This document shows, piece by piece, positions 53,642 to 63,294 of a stretch of DNA of 64,000 nucleotides. The stretch is from the NCBI GenBank assembly GCA_027489955.1, contig JAIXYZ010000013.1, positions 372,001 through 436,000 of the forward strand, given 5' to 3'. The notes below the pieces were generated by a model. That model did not search any database, was not told the DNA's origin, and saw nothing but the letters and a program-made list of their open reading frames with translations. The stretch comes from Hyphomicrobiales bacterium. Its GTDB lineage: Bacteria > Pseudomonadota > Alphaproteobacteria > Rhizobiales > Beijerinckiaceae. How positions within the stretch are numbered: the first letter of the stretch is position 1; each line of letters starts with the position of its first letter. A program made the translations under genes and the position numbers.

Positions 53642-54877
53642 ATGCGTCAGCGTCGCAGGCCATCGCGAATTCAGTGGATTTGCGCCACGGCGGCGCCCTG
53701 GGCTCTCGCCTCGGGCCTCCTGGTGTCGTTCACGGCCTCCGCCGGTCAGGATCTCAGCGCCGGCTGGTCCACGGCTCCGCTGGTGCAGACCGCCGAGCTC
53801 GGCCGCTTCCCCCTGTCCGGCCACCCGGAGGACCGGCAGGCGCAGGCGCAGGCGCCGCGCCGCGTCGTCCTGGCCTCCTTCTCTCCCGAGATCCCGGTCG
53901 ACATGGCCATCGCCGAATCCGGTGACGGCCTCTCGCCGCGGGAAGGCCTGAAGCTGCGCGCTTCCGGCTTCTCCGTGCTGGGCCGCGGCGGCAAGGGCGC
54001 GCCGCTCATTGCGCCGCAGCCGAGCCTCAGCCGCATCGGCCTGGACGGCGCGCTCGCGGGCGCTCCCCTGCGCCGCCTCATGTTCGACGGGCCCGCCGAG
54101 GTCGCCGCACCGGGCTTCGTGCCCGCGGGCGAGATGATGGACTGGCCGCAGCACGTCTTCGTGCCGCTCACCGACGGCGACGGCGCCACGCGCTCCACGC
54201 TCGGCGGAACGTCCTCGTCCGGCTCCGCGTCCGGAGGCGCAACGGCCAAGCACCGCATCGTCTCGATCGACGGCGCGACGCCGTCCACCCCCCGCGCCAT
54301 CGCGCTGTCCTCCGCCACGCCCGCCCCGGCGGACGCGACGCCCGTCGAGGTCGCAGCCGCGCCCGTGTCGATCCCCGAAGGCGGTCTCATGACGGCGCGC
54401 CCGGTCCCCGGCACGCCCAAGGCCGACGAGAACCGCCCCGCCTACGCGACGCTCATCGACCCGCAGGCCATGAGCAAGGAACAGCGCTGCCTGGCCGAAG
54501 CCGTCTATTTCGAGGCCCGAAGCGAGAGCGAGGAAGGCCAGGCCGCCGTGGCCCAGGTCGTGCTCAACCGCGTCAAGAGCGGCCTGTACCCGAAGACGGT
54601 CTGCGGCGTCGTCTACCAGAACCGCCACCGCTATCTCGGCTGCCAGTTCTCCTTCGCTTGCGAAGGCAAGTCGCTGCGCATCACCGAGGCGGCGCCCTGG
54701 AACCAGGCGGTGCGCGTCGCCCGCGAGGTCACCGAGGGCAAGACCTATCTGGCCGATGTGGGCGGCGCGACGCACTACCACGCCGACTATGTGCGCCCCT
54801 TCTGGGCCAAGAAGCTCAAGAAGATGGACACGATCGGCCGGCACATCTTCTACAAGCTGCGCCCCGGACAGACGTGA
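53642..54877 (+). CDS. Cell wall hydrolase, SleB family
   Basis: A 411-residue protein with an N-terminal signal/anchor (IQWICATAAPWALASGLLV, after a basic start) and about 250 residues of Ala/Pro/Ser-rich low-complexity linker, ending in a SleB hydrolase domain of about 130 residues. The domain reads CLAEAVYFEARSESEEGQAA (catalytic Glu in AVYFEAR), VVLNRVKSGLYPKTVCGVVY, CQFSFACEG, and DVGGATHYHADYV. Such proteins cut peptidoglycan, and in non-sporulating alphaproteobacteria probably serve cell-wall turnover. The ATG at 53642 begins the basic segment; an earlier GTG at 53579 is less likely. Confidence 0.87.
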   Translation: MRQRRRPSRIQWICATAAPWALASGLLVSFTASAGQDLSAGWSTAPLVQTAELGRFPLSGHPEDRQAQAQAPRRVVLASFSPEIPVDMAIAESGDGLSPREGLKLRASGFSVLGRGGKGAPLIAPQPSLSRIGLDGALAGAPLRRLMFDGPAEVAAPGFVPAGEMMDWPQHVFVPLTDGDGATRSTLGGTSSSGSASGGATAKHRIVSIDGATPSTPRAIALSSATPAPADATPVEVAAAPVSIPEGGLMTARPVPGTPKADENRPAYATLIDPQAMSKEQRCLAEAVYFEARSESEEGQAAVAQVVLNRVKSGLYPKTVCGVVYQNRHRYLGCQFSFACEGKSLRITEAAPWNQAVRVAREVTEGKTYLADVGGATHYHADYVRPFWAKKLKKMDTIGRHIFYKLRPGQT

Positions 54878-54897
54878 AGGCGCGCTCTGTCTGGATT

Positions 54898-55023
54898 GTC
54901 GTCCCCGGCCGGAGCGATACAGGCGCGCAGGGGTAGGGGATCCGGGGGCAGCGTTAGCCCTGCTCGATGTCCGGCGTTCGTCTGGATCCCCTTCCCGGCG
55001 CGTTCCGCGCCGCCGGGGATGAC
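54898..55023. repeat. Palindromic intergenic repeat, GTCATCCCCGG family, copy 2
   Basis: Starts GTCGTCCCCGG and ends CCGGGGATGAC, with internal GGATCC-type segments as in the copy at 29162. It lies directly after the SleB gene in a 563-bp spacer (54878-55440) that holds four repeats and no gene. Confidence 0.72.
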
Positions 55024-55034
55024 AGGGTGAGATC

Positions 55035-55112
55035 GTCATTGCGAGCGCAGCGAAGCAATCCAGAGCGGTTGCCGCCGGTGGATTGCTTCGTCGCCCTGCT
55101 CCTCGCAATGAC
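55035..55112. repeat. Repeat, GTCATTGCGAGC family, copy 1
   Basis: Inverted termini GTCATTGCGAGC and GCTCCTCGCAATGAC, with inner arms GCGAAGCAATCCAG and GGATTGCTTCGTCG. The same element is at 60716. It is a REP/MITE-like hairpin of a kind frequent in Hyphomicrobiales. Confidence 0.85.
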
Positions 55113-55192
55113 GGAAGCTTTCCACAACGCCCCTCTTGATGAGGCGCTCAGGCGAAGCCGAGCTGAGAAGCGCACACAGCTGGCCGCGACCC

Positions 55193-55290
55193 GATCCCTC
55201 CCATTCATGGGAGGGTGGCGCGAAGCGCCGGGTGGGCCCACCCGTTCGATGCTGCCGCGCCGGCCACCCTCCCGTCACGGGGAGGAATCA
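55193..55290. repeat. Repeat, GATCCCTCCC family, copy 1
   Basis: Starts GATCCCTCCC and ends GGGGAGGAATCA; the core GGGTGGCGCGAAGCGCCGGG and the inner CCGGCCACCCTCCC match the copy at 60861. A palindromic element with a perfect GCGCGAAGCGC-type hairpin. Confidence 0.8.
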
Positions 55291-55331
55291 GAGCGCAGAT
55301 GCCCGAATGCTGGCGGATGCCGAACCCAGGA

Positions 55332-55432
55332 CGTGGATCGGTCGGGCAGGCCAGTTCATGACGGGTGGGGCATCGCGTCGCGAAGCAGCATCGCGCGCCC
55401 CGTCATGCTCGGCCCTGTGCCGAGCATCCACG
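55332..55432. repeat. Repeat, CGTGGAT / ATCCACG family, copy 1
   Basis: Bounded by CGTGGAT and ATCCACG and containing CCCGTCATGCTCGGCC with GTGCCGAGCATCCACG, as in the copy at 61003. It ends 8 bp before the nadC stop codon. Confidence 0.75.
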
Positions 55433-55440
55433 GCGACCCG

Positions 55441-56301
55441 TCACCCGATCGCGATGTCGAGCCCGAGGTCGAAGACCCTGGCGGAGTGGGTGAGGGCGCC
55501 CACCGAGAGCATGTCGACGCCGCTTTCGGCCACCGCCCGTGCCGTCTTCAGGTTGATGCCGCCGGACGCTTCCGTGCGCATCCGGCCGCCCACCATGGCG
55601 ACGGCCTTGGCCAGCGTCGCCGGGTCCATGTTGTCGAGCAGGACGACGTCGGCGCCCTCCGCCAGGACCTCGGCGAGCTGGTCCAGATTGTCGACCTCGA
55701 TCTCGATCCTGACCATGTGCCCGGCCGCGCGCTTGGCCGCCTGGAGCGCCGGCGCGATGCCGCCCGCCACCGCGATGTGGTTGTCCTTGATGAGGATCGC
55801 GTCGTCGAGGCCGAACCGGTGGTTCATGCCGCCGCCGCAGCGCACCGCGTATTTCTCGAAGGCGCGCAGGGTGGGCGTCGTCTTGCGCGTATCGACCACG
55901 GCCGCGCCGGTATGGGCGACTTCGGCGACGAAGGCTGCCGTCAGCGTCGCGATGCCCGACAGGCGGCCGAGGAAGTTCAGCGCCACGCGCTCCGCCGACA
56001 GGACGCCGCGCGCCTCACCCTCGATCCGCGCGACCGTCGCGCCCGCCTCGACCCGCGCCCCGTCCTCGACGAGCGGGGAGAAGCCGATGGACGGGTCGAT
56101 CTGGCGGAACGCCTCGCGTGCCAGCGCAAGCCCCGCGATCACGCCCGGCTCGCGGGCGGCGATGACGGCCCTGGCCGTGCGGCCCGGCGGGATGGTCGCG
56201 TGGCTGGTGATGTCGCCGGCACGGCCCAGATCCTCCTCGAGCGCGCGGCGGACCGCGTCCTGAACGAGGAACGGGTTGAGCATGGCCTGTGTGGATGGCA
56301 T
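55441..56301 (-). CDS. nadC: Nicotinate-nucleotide pyrophosphorylase (quinolinate phosphoribosyltransferase)
   Basis: A 286-residue enzyme joining quinolinate to PRPP to form nicotinate mononucleotide with loss of CO2. Motifs are [55 protein letters not shown] with [20 protein letters not shown], and VLLDNMDP. Start [11 protein letters not shown] has AGAGGAA 7 nt upstream. nadB stops 14 nt upstream, so the order nadA-nadB-nadC forms one operon. Confidence 0.97.
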   Translation of the reverse strand: MPSTQAMLNPFLVQDAVRRALEEDLGRAGDITSHATIPPGRTARAVIAAREPGVIAGLALAREAFRQIDPSIGFSPLVEDGARVEAGATVARIEGEARGVLSAERVALNFLGRLSGIATLTAAFVAEVAHTGAAVVDTRKTTPTLRAFEKYAVRCGGGMNHRFGLDDAILIKDNHIAVAGGIAPALQAAKRAAGHMVRIEIEVDNLDQLAEVLAEGADVVLLDNMDPATLAKAVAMVGGRMRTEASGGINLKTARAVAESGVDMLSVGALTHSARVFDLGLDIAIG

Positions 56302-56315
56302 CGGCCGCGTTCCTC

Positions 56316-57947
56316 TCAATGCAGGCGGGCGCTGCGGGCCACGTCCCGCGCCCGCTGCGGCGTCGCCCGCCGGGCCACCGCCGCCCGCGGCGAGACGGAA
56401 CTGGCGACAGCGTCCACCTCGGCCAGGGTCACGAGAGTGCGATGGGCGAGGGCGGCATCGGCCTCGGGATGATCGGTGCGGAAATGGCCGCCGCGGCTCT
56501 CCTTGCGCAGGAGGGCGCAGACCGCGACGAACAGAGCCGCCGTCGCCATGTTGTACAGCGCCTCGCTCTCCGCCTCGCGCCGGATGACCGCGAGCCGCTG
56601 GACGGCGACCGTCAGGCCACGCTCGTCGCGCACGACGCCGCAATGGGCCTGCATGACCGCGCGCAGACGCCGGATCGCGACGCCGTCGCGCGCGGTCGCC
56701 TCCGCCGTGCGGCGGCGGGGCGCGGTGCGGGCGGCGGCCGGTTCGGCCGCCACCGCGTCGGTCGTGACGTCCGCGGCGCCGGCGGCGATGTCGGCCGCGA
56801 TGCGGGCTCCGAACACGACCGCCTCCAGCAGCGAATTGGAGGCCAGGCGGTTGGCGCCATGGACGCCGGTGGACGCCACTTCTCCCGCCGCCCAGAGGCC
56901 CGGCAGGGTGGTGCGTCCCCGCGCGTCGGTGAGCACGCCGCCCATGTGATAGTGCTCGGCGGGCGCAATGGGGATGGGCTGGGAGACCGCGTCGATCCCC
57001 GCGGCCATGCAGGCGGCGTAGACGGTCGGGAAGCGCTCCGGGAAAGCCGCGCCGACGGCGGCCCGCGCATCCAGGAACGCGCCCTTGCCGGCGGCGATGG
57101 ACGCGGCGACGCCGCGCGCGACGATGTCGCGGGGCGCCAGCTCGCCGTCCTTGTGGAGCGCGGCCATGAACCGGTCGCCGTCCTTGTCCACCAGGATCGC
57201 GCCGTCGCCGCGCAGTGCCTCGGTGGCGAGCGGCGCGGGATCGCGACCCACGTCGATGGCGGTGGGATGGAACTGCACGAATTCCGGATCGGCGATGACG
57301 GCGCCGGCGCGGGCTGCGATGGCAAGGCCGATGCCCCGCGCCTCGGGGGGATTGGTGGTGACGCCAAACAGTGCGCCGATGCCGCCGGTCGCGAGCACGA
57401 CGGCGTCGGCCTCGATCGTCTCCGGGTTGCCCCCATCCACAGGCCGCGCCGCCACGCCCGCGACGCGGCCGTCCCGCACGACCAGTTCGTCGGCGACGAA
57501 GCCCTCGCGAACCGTGATGGCCGGCGTGCGCCGCACGGCGGCGACGAGCGCCTCCATGATGGCCTGCCCCGCCTTGTCTCCGGCAACGCGCACGATGCGC
57601 CGCGCCGAATGCGCGGCCTCGCGGGATTGGACGAGCCGCCCCTCCAGGTCCTTGTCGAAGGGAACGCCGAATTCGAGCAGGTCGAGCACCCGCTCGCGCG
57701 CCTCGCGCGCCATGCCCAGCGCCACCTTTTCATCCACCAGCCCCGCGCCGGCGGCGACCGTGTCGGCCGCGTGCGCCTCCGGCGTGTCGCCCTCGTCGAG
57801 GGCGGCGGCGATGCCGCCCTGCGCCCAGGCCGAGGACGCGCCTTCGCCCAGGGGGCGCGGGCTCAGGACCGTGCACGGGGCCGGCGCGAGCTTCAGCGCC
57901 GTGAACAGCCCGGCCAGGCCGCCTCCGATGATCAGCGTCGGCTTCAT
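56316..57947 (-). CDS. nadB: L-aspartate oxidase
   Basis: A 543-residue FAD enzyme oxidising aspartate to iminoaspartate, the first step of de novo NAD synthesis. The FAD motif is [36 protein letters not shown] and the catalytic region [20 protein letters not shown] are typical, with [20 protein letters not shown] near the flavin. The ATG at 57947 opens [10 protein letters not shown]. nadA is 118 nt upstream on the same strand. Confidence 0.97.
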   Translation of the reverse strand: MKPTLIIGGGLAGLFTALKLAPAPCTVLSPRPLGEGASSAWAQGGIAAALDEGDTPEAHAADTVAAGAGLVDEKVALGMAREARERVLDLLEFGVPFDKDLEGRLVQSREAAHSARRIVRVAGDKAGQAIMEALVAAVRRTPAITVREGFVADELVVRDGRVAGVAARPVDGGNPETIEADAVVLATGGIGALFGVTTNPPEARGIGLAIAARAGAVIADPEFVQFHPTAIDVGRDPAPLATEALRGDGAILVDKDGDRFMAALHKDGELAPRDIVARGVAASIAAGKGAFLDARAAVGAAFPERFPTVYAACMAAGIDAVSQPIPIAPAEHYHMGGVLTDARGRTTLPGLWAAGEVASTGVHGANRLASNSLLEAVVFGARIAADIAAGAADVTTDAVAAEPAAARTAPRRRTAEATARDGVAIRRLRAVMQAHCGVVRDERGLTVAVQRLAVIRREAESEALYNMATAALFVAVCALLRKESRGGHFRTDHPEADAALAHRTLVTLAEVDAVASSVSPRAAVARRATPQRARDVARSARLH

Positions 57948-58065
57948 CGGGCCGGGACCGACGCCGGAACGGGGACGCACGTGTCGCGACAGGTCGGGAC
58001 GGGCCGGGCGGCCTCGATCGCGTTCATGATCGCACTCCGAAGGGCCGGTAAGGGGCCGGGCAGGG

Positions 58066-59154
58066 CTACTGCTTCAGGTTGACCATGCGCTCGACGCTCC
58101 GGCGCGCGCGCTCGGCGATCGCCGGGTCGATCACGACCTCCTCGCGCATGTGGATCAGGCTGTCGAGGATCTTCGGCAGGGTGATCCGCTTCATGTGCGG
58201 GCACAGGTTGCAGGGCCGCACGAACTCAACGCCCGGCGTCTCGGCCGCGACGTTGTCCGCCATCGAGCACTCGGTGACCATCACCACGCGCCGCGGGCGG
58301 TTCGTCTTCACCCAGTCGATCATGTGCGCGGTCGAGCCGGTGAAATCGGACTCCGCGATGACGTCCGGCGGGCATTCCGGATGCGCGATGATCTTCACCG
58401 ACGGGTCGGCGTTCCGGTAGGCGCGCAGCTCGTCGCCGGTGAAGCGCTCATGCACCTCGCAGGCGCCATGCCAGGCGATGATCTTCACCTTGGTCTGCGA
58501 CGCGACATACTTGGCCAGATACTGGTCCGGCAGGAAGATGACCTCTGGCACGCCCAGGCTCTCCACGACGCGCACGGCGTTCGAGGAGGTGCAGCAGATG
58601 TCGACCTCGGCCTTCACCTCGGCCGAGGTGTTCACATAGGCGACGACCGGCACGCTGGGATATTGCTGGCGCAGCAGGCGCACGTCGGCGCCGGTGATCG
58701 ACTCCGCCAGCGAGCAGCCCGCGCGCAGGTCCGGAATCAGAACCGTCTTGCCCGGATTGAGCAGCTTCGAGGTTTCCGCCATGAAGTGCACGCCGCCCTG
58801 GACGATGACGTCGGCATCCACGCGCGTCGCTTCGCGGGCGAGCTGGAGCGAGTCCCCGACGATGTCGGCGACGCAATTGTAGATTTCCGGCGTCTGGTAA
58901 TTGTGCGCCAGGATCACGGCGTTGCGGACCTTCTTCAGGTCGTTGATCGCCTTGACGTAGGGCGCGAAGAAGGGCCACTCGACCGGCGGGATGACCGTCT
59001 TCACGCGCTCGTAGAGATGCGCGGTCTCGGCCTCCACGGCGGGGGTCCAGGTCAGGTCGGGCACGGACACGGGCTCGAAGCGCCGGCGCAGCGGATCCGC
59101 GGCCGGAGGCATCGGCCGGATGGCGGCCTGGGCCGTCTGGTAGACCTGGGTCAT
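58066..59154 (-). CDS. nadA: Quinolinate synthase A
   Basis: A 362-residue 4Fe-4S enzyme condensing iminoaspartate with dihydroxyacetone phosphate. Motifs: [52 protein letters not shown], and the C-terminal [13 protein letters not shown] with cysteines for the cluster. The ATG at 59154 is the usual type of start ([15 protein letters not shown]). A palindrome 55 bp upstream of the start probably regulates the operon. Confidence 0.97.
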   Translation of the reverse strand: MTQVYQTAQAAIRPMPPAADPLRRRFEPVSVPDLTWTPAVEAETAHLYERVKTVIPPVEWPFFAPYVKAINDLKKVRNAVILAHNYQTPEIYNCVADIVGDSLQLAREATRVDADVIVQGGVHFMAETSKLLNPGKTVLIPDLRAGCSLAESITGADVRLLRQQYPSVPVVAYVNTSAEVKAEVDICCTSSNAVRVVESLGVPEVIFLPDQYLAKYVASQTKVKIIAWHGACEVHERFTGDELRAYRNADPSVKIIAHPECPPDVIAESDFTGSTAHMIDWVKTNRPRRVVMVTECSMADNVAAETPGVEFVRPCNLCPHMKRITLPKILDSLIHMREEVVIDPAIAERARRSVERMVNLKQ

Positions 59155-59209
59155 GACACCCTCCTGCCGCCGGAGCGGCCAAGGCGGCGGCCCGAGGGAC
59201 GCCTAGTTA

Positions 59210-59224
59210 TGCTCAAAATGAGCA
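59210..59224. promoter_or_regulatory. Palindromic operator before nadABC
   Basis: TGCTCA-AAA-TGAGCA, a perfect inverted repeat 55 bp upstream of nadA within an AT-rich region. Position and symmetry suit a NAD-biosynthesis repressor; NadQ regulators do this job in many alphaproteobacteria, but I have not verified that this is their consensus and no nadQ gene is in the window. Confidence 0.55.
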
Positions 59225-59428
59225 AAAGGATATTAACACCTGTGTGACAGCCGCGCTAGGGGGCGCCCATGCGGTGGCTGCATTACCCGGCCCCGCGCGC
59301 TGCGCGACATCTGCCGATGGTGCACGGATTCATGGACCGGCGTGATGGAATGCATCAGCGGAAGGCGATGGCCTCCCAGCCCCTGCGAGCCTAACGTGCA
59401 GCCCGCAAAACAGGTCCGGATTCCGCCC

Positions 59429-60673
59429 ATGTCGGCACCATCGTCCCAGCCGCAGACCGTCACACCCCGGCAGATCGCGCCGGCGGTGATCGTCGTCGCA
59501 GGATGCCTCATCGCCCTGGCGACGTTCGGGCCGCGCTCGTCCGCCGGCCTCTTCCAGGTGCCGATGACCCAGGAATATGGCTGGGGCCGCGATATTTTCA
59601 GCCTCGCCATCGCCGTCCAGAACCTGCTCTGGGGCGTGGGGCAGCCCTTCGCCGGTGCGGTCGCCGACCGGTTCGGCGCGGTCCGGGTGCTCTGCGTCGG
59701 CGCGATCCTCTATGCGGCCGGCCTGATCGTGATGGCCTATGCGGCGACGCCCGGCCTCCTGACCGTCGGGGCCGGCGTGCTCGTCGGCTTCGGCCTCTCG
59801 GGCTGTTCGTTCAACCTCGTGCTCGGCGCCTTCGGCAAGCTGCTGCCCGAGGAGAAGCGCCCGATGGCTTTCGGCGCGGGCACGGCCGCCGGCTCCCTCG
59901 GCCAGTTCTTCTACCCGCCGATCGGCACCGCGCTCATCCAGTCGGTCGGCTGGCACTCGACGCTTTTCGTCTTCGCGCTCAGCCTCCTCATCGTGCTGCC
60001 GCTGTCGCTTGCCCTGGCGACGCCCAAGGGCGGCGTGAAGTCCGCCATCGCCGCCGCCATGCCCAAGCAGACCATCGGCCAGGCGCTCGCCGAGGCCTTC
60101 CGCCACCCGAGCTACGTGCTGCTGGTGCTGGGCTTCTTCACCTGCGGGTTCCAGCTCGCCTTCATCACCGCGCACATGCCGGCCTATCTGCGCGATACCG
60201 GGCTGCCGCTCTGGGTCGGCGGATGGACCCTGGCGGTGATCGGCCTCGCCAATGCCGCCGGCTCGCTCTATTCCGGCTACCTCTCGAGCCGCATGCCCAA
60301 GCGCTGGCTGCTGGCGGGCATCTATATCGGCCGTTCGGTCGCGATCCTCATCTTCATCCTGCTGCCGCCTTCGCCCGCCAACGCAATCATGTTCGGCGTG
60401 TTCATCGGCGTCCTCTGGCTGTCGACCGTGCCGCCGACATCGTCCCTCGTCATGCTGATGTTCGGGACGAACTACATGGCGATGCTCTACGGGTTCGCCT
60501 TCTTCTCTCACCAGCTCGGCGGGTTTCTCGGCGTGTATCTGGGCGGCATCCTCTACGAGGCGACCGGCTCCTACATCGTCGTCTGGTGGCTCTCCATCGC
60601 CCTCGGCATCGCCTCCGCCGCCATCAACCTGCCGATCAAGGAAAAGCCGGTGGCACGTCCCGCGCTTGCGTGA
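59429..60673 (+). CDS. MFS transporter (monocarboxylate / oxalate-formate antiporter-like)
   Basis: A 414-residue permease with about twelve transmembrane helices. APAVIVVAGCLIALATFGPR starts helix 1; VADRFGAVRVLCVG holds the loop 2-3 motif (D-R-x-G); VQNLLWGVGQPFAGAVADRF and PTSSLVMLMFGTNYMAMLYG (with preceding VP) resemble members of the monocarboxylate/OxlT-like branch. The ATG at 59429 was preferred over 59342 because the earlier part has no hydrophobic or homologous signal. Substrate unknown. Confidence 0.85.
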   Translation: MSAPSSQPQTVTPRQIAPAVIVVAGCLIALATFGPRSSAGLFQVPMTQEYGWGRDIFSLAIAVQNLLWGVGQPFAGAVADRFGAVRVLCVGAILYAAGLIVMAYAATPGLLTVGAGVLVGFGLSGCSFNLVLGAFGKLLPEEKRPMAFGAGTAAGSLGQFFYPPIGTALIQSVGWHSTLFVFALSLLIVLPLSLALATPKGGVKSAIAAAMPKQTIGQALAEAFRHPSYVLLVLGFFTCGFQLAFITAHMPAYLRDTGLPLWVGGWTLAVIGLANAAGSLYSGYLSSRMPKRWLLAGIYIGRSVAILIFILLPPSPANAIMFGVFIGVLWLSTVPPTSSLVMLMFGTNYMAMLYGFAFFSHQLGGFLGVYLGGILYEATGSYIVVWWLSIALGIASAAINLPIKEKPVARPALA

Positions 60674-60715
60674 AGCCGCTCCGACGTGACGGTGTGACGC
60701 CGGGCGCCGCCTGTC

Positions 60716-60796
60716 GTCATTGCGAGCGTCAGCGAAGCAATCCAGGCAGCGCGTGCGACCGCTGGATTGCTTCGTCGCTTCGCTCCTCGCAATGAC
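60716..60796. repeat. Repeat, GTCATTGCGAGC family, copy 2
   Basis: The same termini and inner arms (GCGAAGCAATCCAG, TGGATTGCTTCGTCG) as the copy at 55035, 81 bp long. It opens the 597-bp spacer 60674-61270, which contains three repeats and no gene. Confidence 0.85.
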
Positions 60797-60860
60797 GGCG
60801 GTGGAAACGGCACGGGGCGATCGTGACGCGTTGAATAGCGTGCGGTGCCAGCCGCGCTGT

Positions 60861-60978
60861 GATCCCTCCCCGCCAGGGGAGGGTGGCGCGAAGCGCCGGG
60901 TGGGGCCTACGAGCGGATAAGAGGCCCACCCGTCCGGCGCTGGCGCGCCGGCCACCCTCCCTTGTCAGGGAGGGATCA
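60861..60978. repeat. Repeat, GATCCCTCCC family, copy 2
   Basis: Termini GATCCCTCCC and GGGAGGGATCA, the GGGTGGCGCGAAGCGCCGGG core, and the inner CCGGCCACCCTCCC found in the copy at 55193. Confidence 0.82.
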
Positions 60979-61002
60979 CGACGCGGATGTCCCGACCGAA
61001 GG

Positions 61003-61122
61003 CGTGGATGGTCGGGACAGGCCCGACCATGACGGCCGGGTCAGGACGGCGTTTGGTGACATAAGCCGGAAGACCCGTCGTCTCGTCGCCCGTCATGCTC
61101 GGCCTCGTGCCGAGCGTCCACG
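61003..61122. repeat. Repeat, CGTGGAT / GTCCACG family, copy 2
   Basis: CGTGGATGGTCGGGACAGGC at the left, CCCGTCATGCTCGGCC and GTGCCGAGCGTCCACG at the right, matching the copy at 55332 in order and in ends. Confidence 0.75.
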
Positions 61123-61270
61123 CTTTGCCCTTCCCGGTCGCTGCCACCGCCGCCCACGTCATCCCGCCTGCGTCCGTCGAACACGACGTCCCATCCGCGC
61201 CATCCCTTCGCAGGGGTGGACGCGCGGGCCCCTGCGCCTAATCTCGCCGCATCGCGGGAGGTTCACGTCC

Positions 61271-62260
61271 ATGTCCACGTTCAGGGCCGTCGTCATCGAC
61301 AAGACGGAGGCAGGCCAGACCTGCGGTTTCAGGGAACTGACGGATTCCGACCTGATGGACGGCGACGTCACCGTGCGGGTCACCCACTCGACGGTGAACT
61401 ACAAGGACGGCCTCGCGATCACCGGGAAAGCGCCCATCGCGCGCCGCTTCCCCCTCGTCCCCGGCATCGACCTTGCCGGTATCGTCGAAAGCTCCGAAAG
61501 CCCCGAATTCAAACCGGGCGATGCGGTCATCCTCAACGGGTTCGGCGTGGGCGAAGGCCATTTCGGCGGCTATGCCGGGCGCGCGCGCCTGAAGAGCGAG
61601 TGGCTCGTGCGCAAGCCCGAAGGCTTCACCGCCGCCCAGTGCATGGCGGTGGGCACGGCCGGCTTCACCGCCGTCCTCTGCGTCCAGGCGCTGGAGCGCT
61701 TCGGGCTGACGCCCGACCGCGGGCCGGTGGTCGTGACCGGAGCGGCGGGCGGCGTCGGTTCCGTCGCCGTGGCGCTTCTTGCCAAGGCCGGCTGGCATGT
61801 CGTGGCCTCGACCGGCCGGCCCCAGGAGGCCGAATACCTGAAGGGCATCGGCGCGGCGGAGATCGTCGACCGGGCGGAGTTCACCGGCCAGGTGCGCCCG
61901 CTCGCGAAGGAACGCTTCGCCGCGGGCGTCGATTCCGTCGGCTCCACGACCCTGGCGAACATCCTGTCCATGACGAAGTATCACGGAGCCGTCGCGGCCT
62001 GCGGCCTGGCGGGCGGCATGGATCTTCCCGCCACGGTCGCCCCGTTCATCCTGCGCGGCGTCGCCTTGCTCGGGATCGATTCCGTGATGAGCCCGCGCGC
62101 GGAGCGCATCGCAGCCTGGGACCGGCTGGCGAAGGATCTCGACAAGGACCAGCTCGCCGCCATGACCACGACCATTCCGTTCGACGCCGTCATCGAGGCC
62201 GGCCGCGACATCGTGCAGGGCAAGGTGCGCGGCCGCCTGGTCGTCGAGATCGGCGCCTAG
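61271..62260 (+). CDS. MDR-family reductase, AcuI / YhdH type (acrylyl-CoA reductase-like)
   Basis: A 329-residue zinc-free medium-chain reductase. THSTVNYKDGLAITGKAPIA, FPLVPGIDLAGIVESSE, NGFGVGEGHFGGYA and the NADPH motif VVVTGAAGGVGSVAVALLAK are characteristic of AcuI/YhdH. AcuI reduces acryloyl-CoA to propionyl-CoA during 3-hydroxypropionate or DMSP use. GGGAGG lies 11 nt before the ATG. Its stop overlaps the convergent LysR gene by 4 nt, so read-through or antisense effects are possible. Confidence 0.9.
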   Translation: MSTFRAVVIDKTEAGQTCGFRELTDSDLMDGDVTVRVTHSTVNYKDGLAITGKAPIARRFPLVPGIDLAGIVESSESPEFKPGDAVILNGFGVGEGHFGGYAGRARLKSEWLVRKPEGFTAAQCMAVGTAGFTAVLCVQALERFGLTPDRGPVVVTGAAGGVGSVAVALLAKAGWHVVASTGRPQEAEYLKGIGAAEIVDRAEFTGQVRPLAKERFAAGVDSVGSTTLANILSMTKYHGAVAACGLAGGMDLPATVAPFILRGVALLGIDSVMSPRAERIAAWDRLAKDLDKDQLAAMTTTIPFDAVIEAGRDIVQGKVRGRLVVEIGA

Positions 62261-63189
62261 AGCCGCGCGCCCTCGAGCATCGAGCGGCGGCGGCCGAGCT
62301 CGCCGGCCATATAGTCCATGAAGGCGCGCACCCGCGGCGCGTGTCTCAGGTCGGGGTGGGTGAGCAGCCACAGGCCGGCGGCGAAGTCCGGATCGGGGTC
62401 CATGAGCCGTACCAGGCCGGCTCGCCGGTCGGCGATGAAGCAGGGCAGGGGGCCGATCCCGATCCCGGCCTCCACCGCCTCCGCCAGCCCCAAAACCGTG
62501 TTGATCCTGAGCGCCAGCCGTTCGGGCCGGACATGCGCCCGCACGAACCGCGAGACCTTGAGGTGCGAGAGGTTGTCGCCCAGTGCGACCCAGTCCTGCT
62601 GCTGGCAGACATCCACGTCGAAGGGCTTTCCCGCCCATGTCGAGGCGCGGCCGTACAACGCCCAGGCGATGGTGCCGACACGCCGGCCGACGAGATTGTC
62701 GGGCGGATCGTCGGTGGCGCGCAGGGCCACGTCCGCATCGCGCCGGGACAGGTTGAGCGCCTGCGTCGCGATCAGCGTGTCGATTCGGATGTCGGGATAG
62801 GCCTCCCGGAACCCGGCCAGGATCGGCGGGAGCAGATGCACGAACAGCGTGTCGTTCGTCGTCAGCCGTAGTTCGCCCGCCGGCAGGAACCCCTGGCCCG
62901 AAAGGCGCAGCGAGAGGGCGTCGAGCCGGTCGCCGGTCTCGCGGGCGATGCCGACGATCTCCTCGCAGACGGCTGTGGGCTCGTAGCCGGCGCGATGGCG
63001 TTCGAACAGCTTGCCGCCGATGCGCTCCTCGATCTGCGCCAGCCGCCGGAACACAGTGGAATGATTGAGGCCGAGCGCCTCGGCGGCGCCGGTGAGGCCC
63101 CGCGTCTCCGCGATCGCCTGGATCAGGCGCAGGTCGTCCCAGGACGTCAGCGGATCGCCGGCCAAATCGTGCTCCTCACTTGCAATCAT
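62257..63189 (-). CDS. LysR family transcriptional regulator
   Basis: A 310-residue regulator: the N-terminal HTH reads TRGLTGAAEALGLNHSTVFR followed by RLAQIEERIGGKLFER, and the C-terminal substrate-binding domain has GELRLTTNDTLFVHLLPPIL and ADVALRATDDPPDNLVGRRV. It diverges from doxX over a spacer with TGCAA-type palindromes and converges on the AcuI-like gene. The target is probably doxX-wrbA, a redox-type pair. Confidence 0.93.
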   Translation of the reverse strand: MIASEEHDLAGDPLTSWDDLRLIQAIAETRGLTGAAEALGLNHSTVFRRLAQIEERIGGKLFERHRAGYEPTAVCEEIVGIARETGDRLDALSLRLSGQGFLPAGELRLTTNDTLFVHLLPPILAGFREAYPDIRIDTLIATQALNLSRRDADVALRATDDPPDNLVGRRVGTIAWALYGRASTWAGKPFDVDVCQQQDWVALGDNLSHLKVSRFVRAHVRPERLALRINTVLGLAEAVEAGIGIGPLPCFIADRRAGLVRLMDPDPDFAAGLWLLTHPDLRHAPRVRAFMDYMAGELGRRRSMLEGARL

Positions 63190-63226
63190 GCAAGCATGTA
63201 ATTGCCGCAGGGCGAATGCAATTGCA
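63179..63226. promoter_or_regulatory. TGCAA palindromes in the lysR - doxX spacer
   Basis: CTTGCA-ATCA-TGCAAG (63179-63194) overlaps the lysR start codon and TGCAATTGCA lies at 63217-63226, with GTAATTGC between them. The related half-sites fit a LysR protein binding several sites and repressing itself. Confidence 0.5.
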
Positions 63227-63294
63227 GCAACGAAAGTCTACCTCTGTCGCACGGGTTCGCCGATCAGGAGCGGACCGTCATCGGGACAACCACC

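Noticed and set aside
63179-63226. CRISPR-like or iteron repeats
   Set aside because: Only two or three short half-sites at uneven spacing; a regulator site is the simpler reading.
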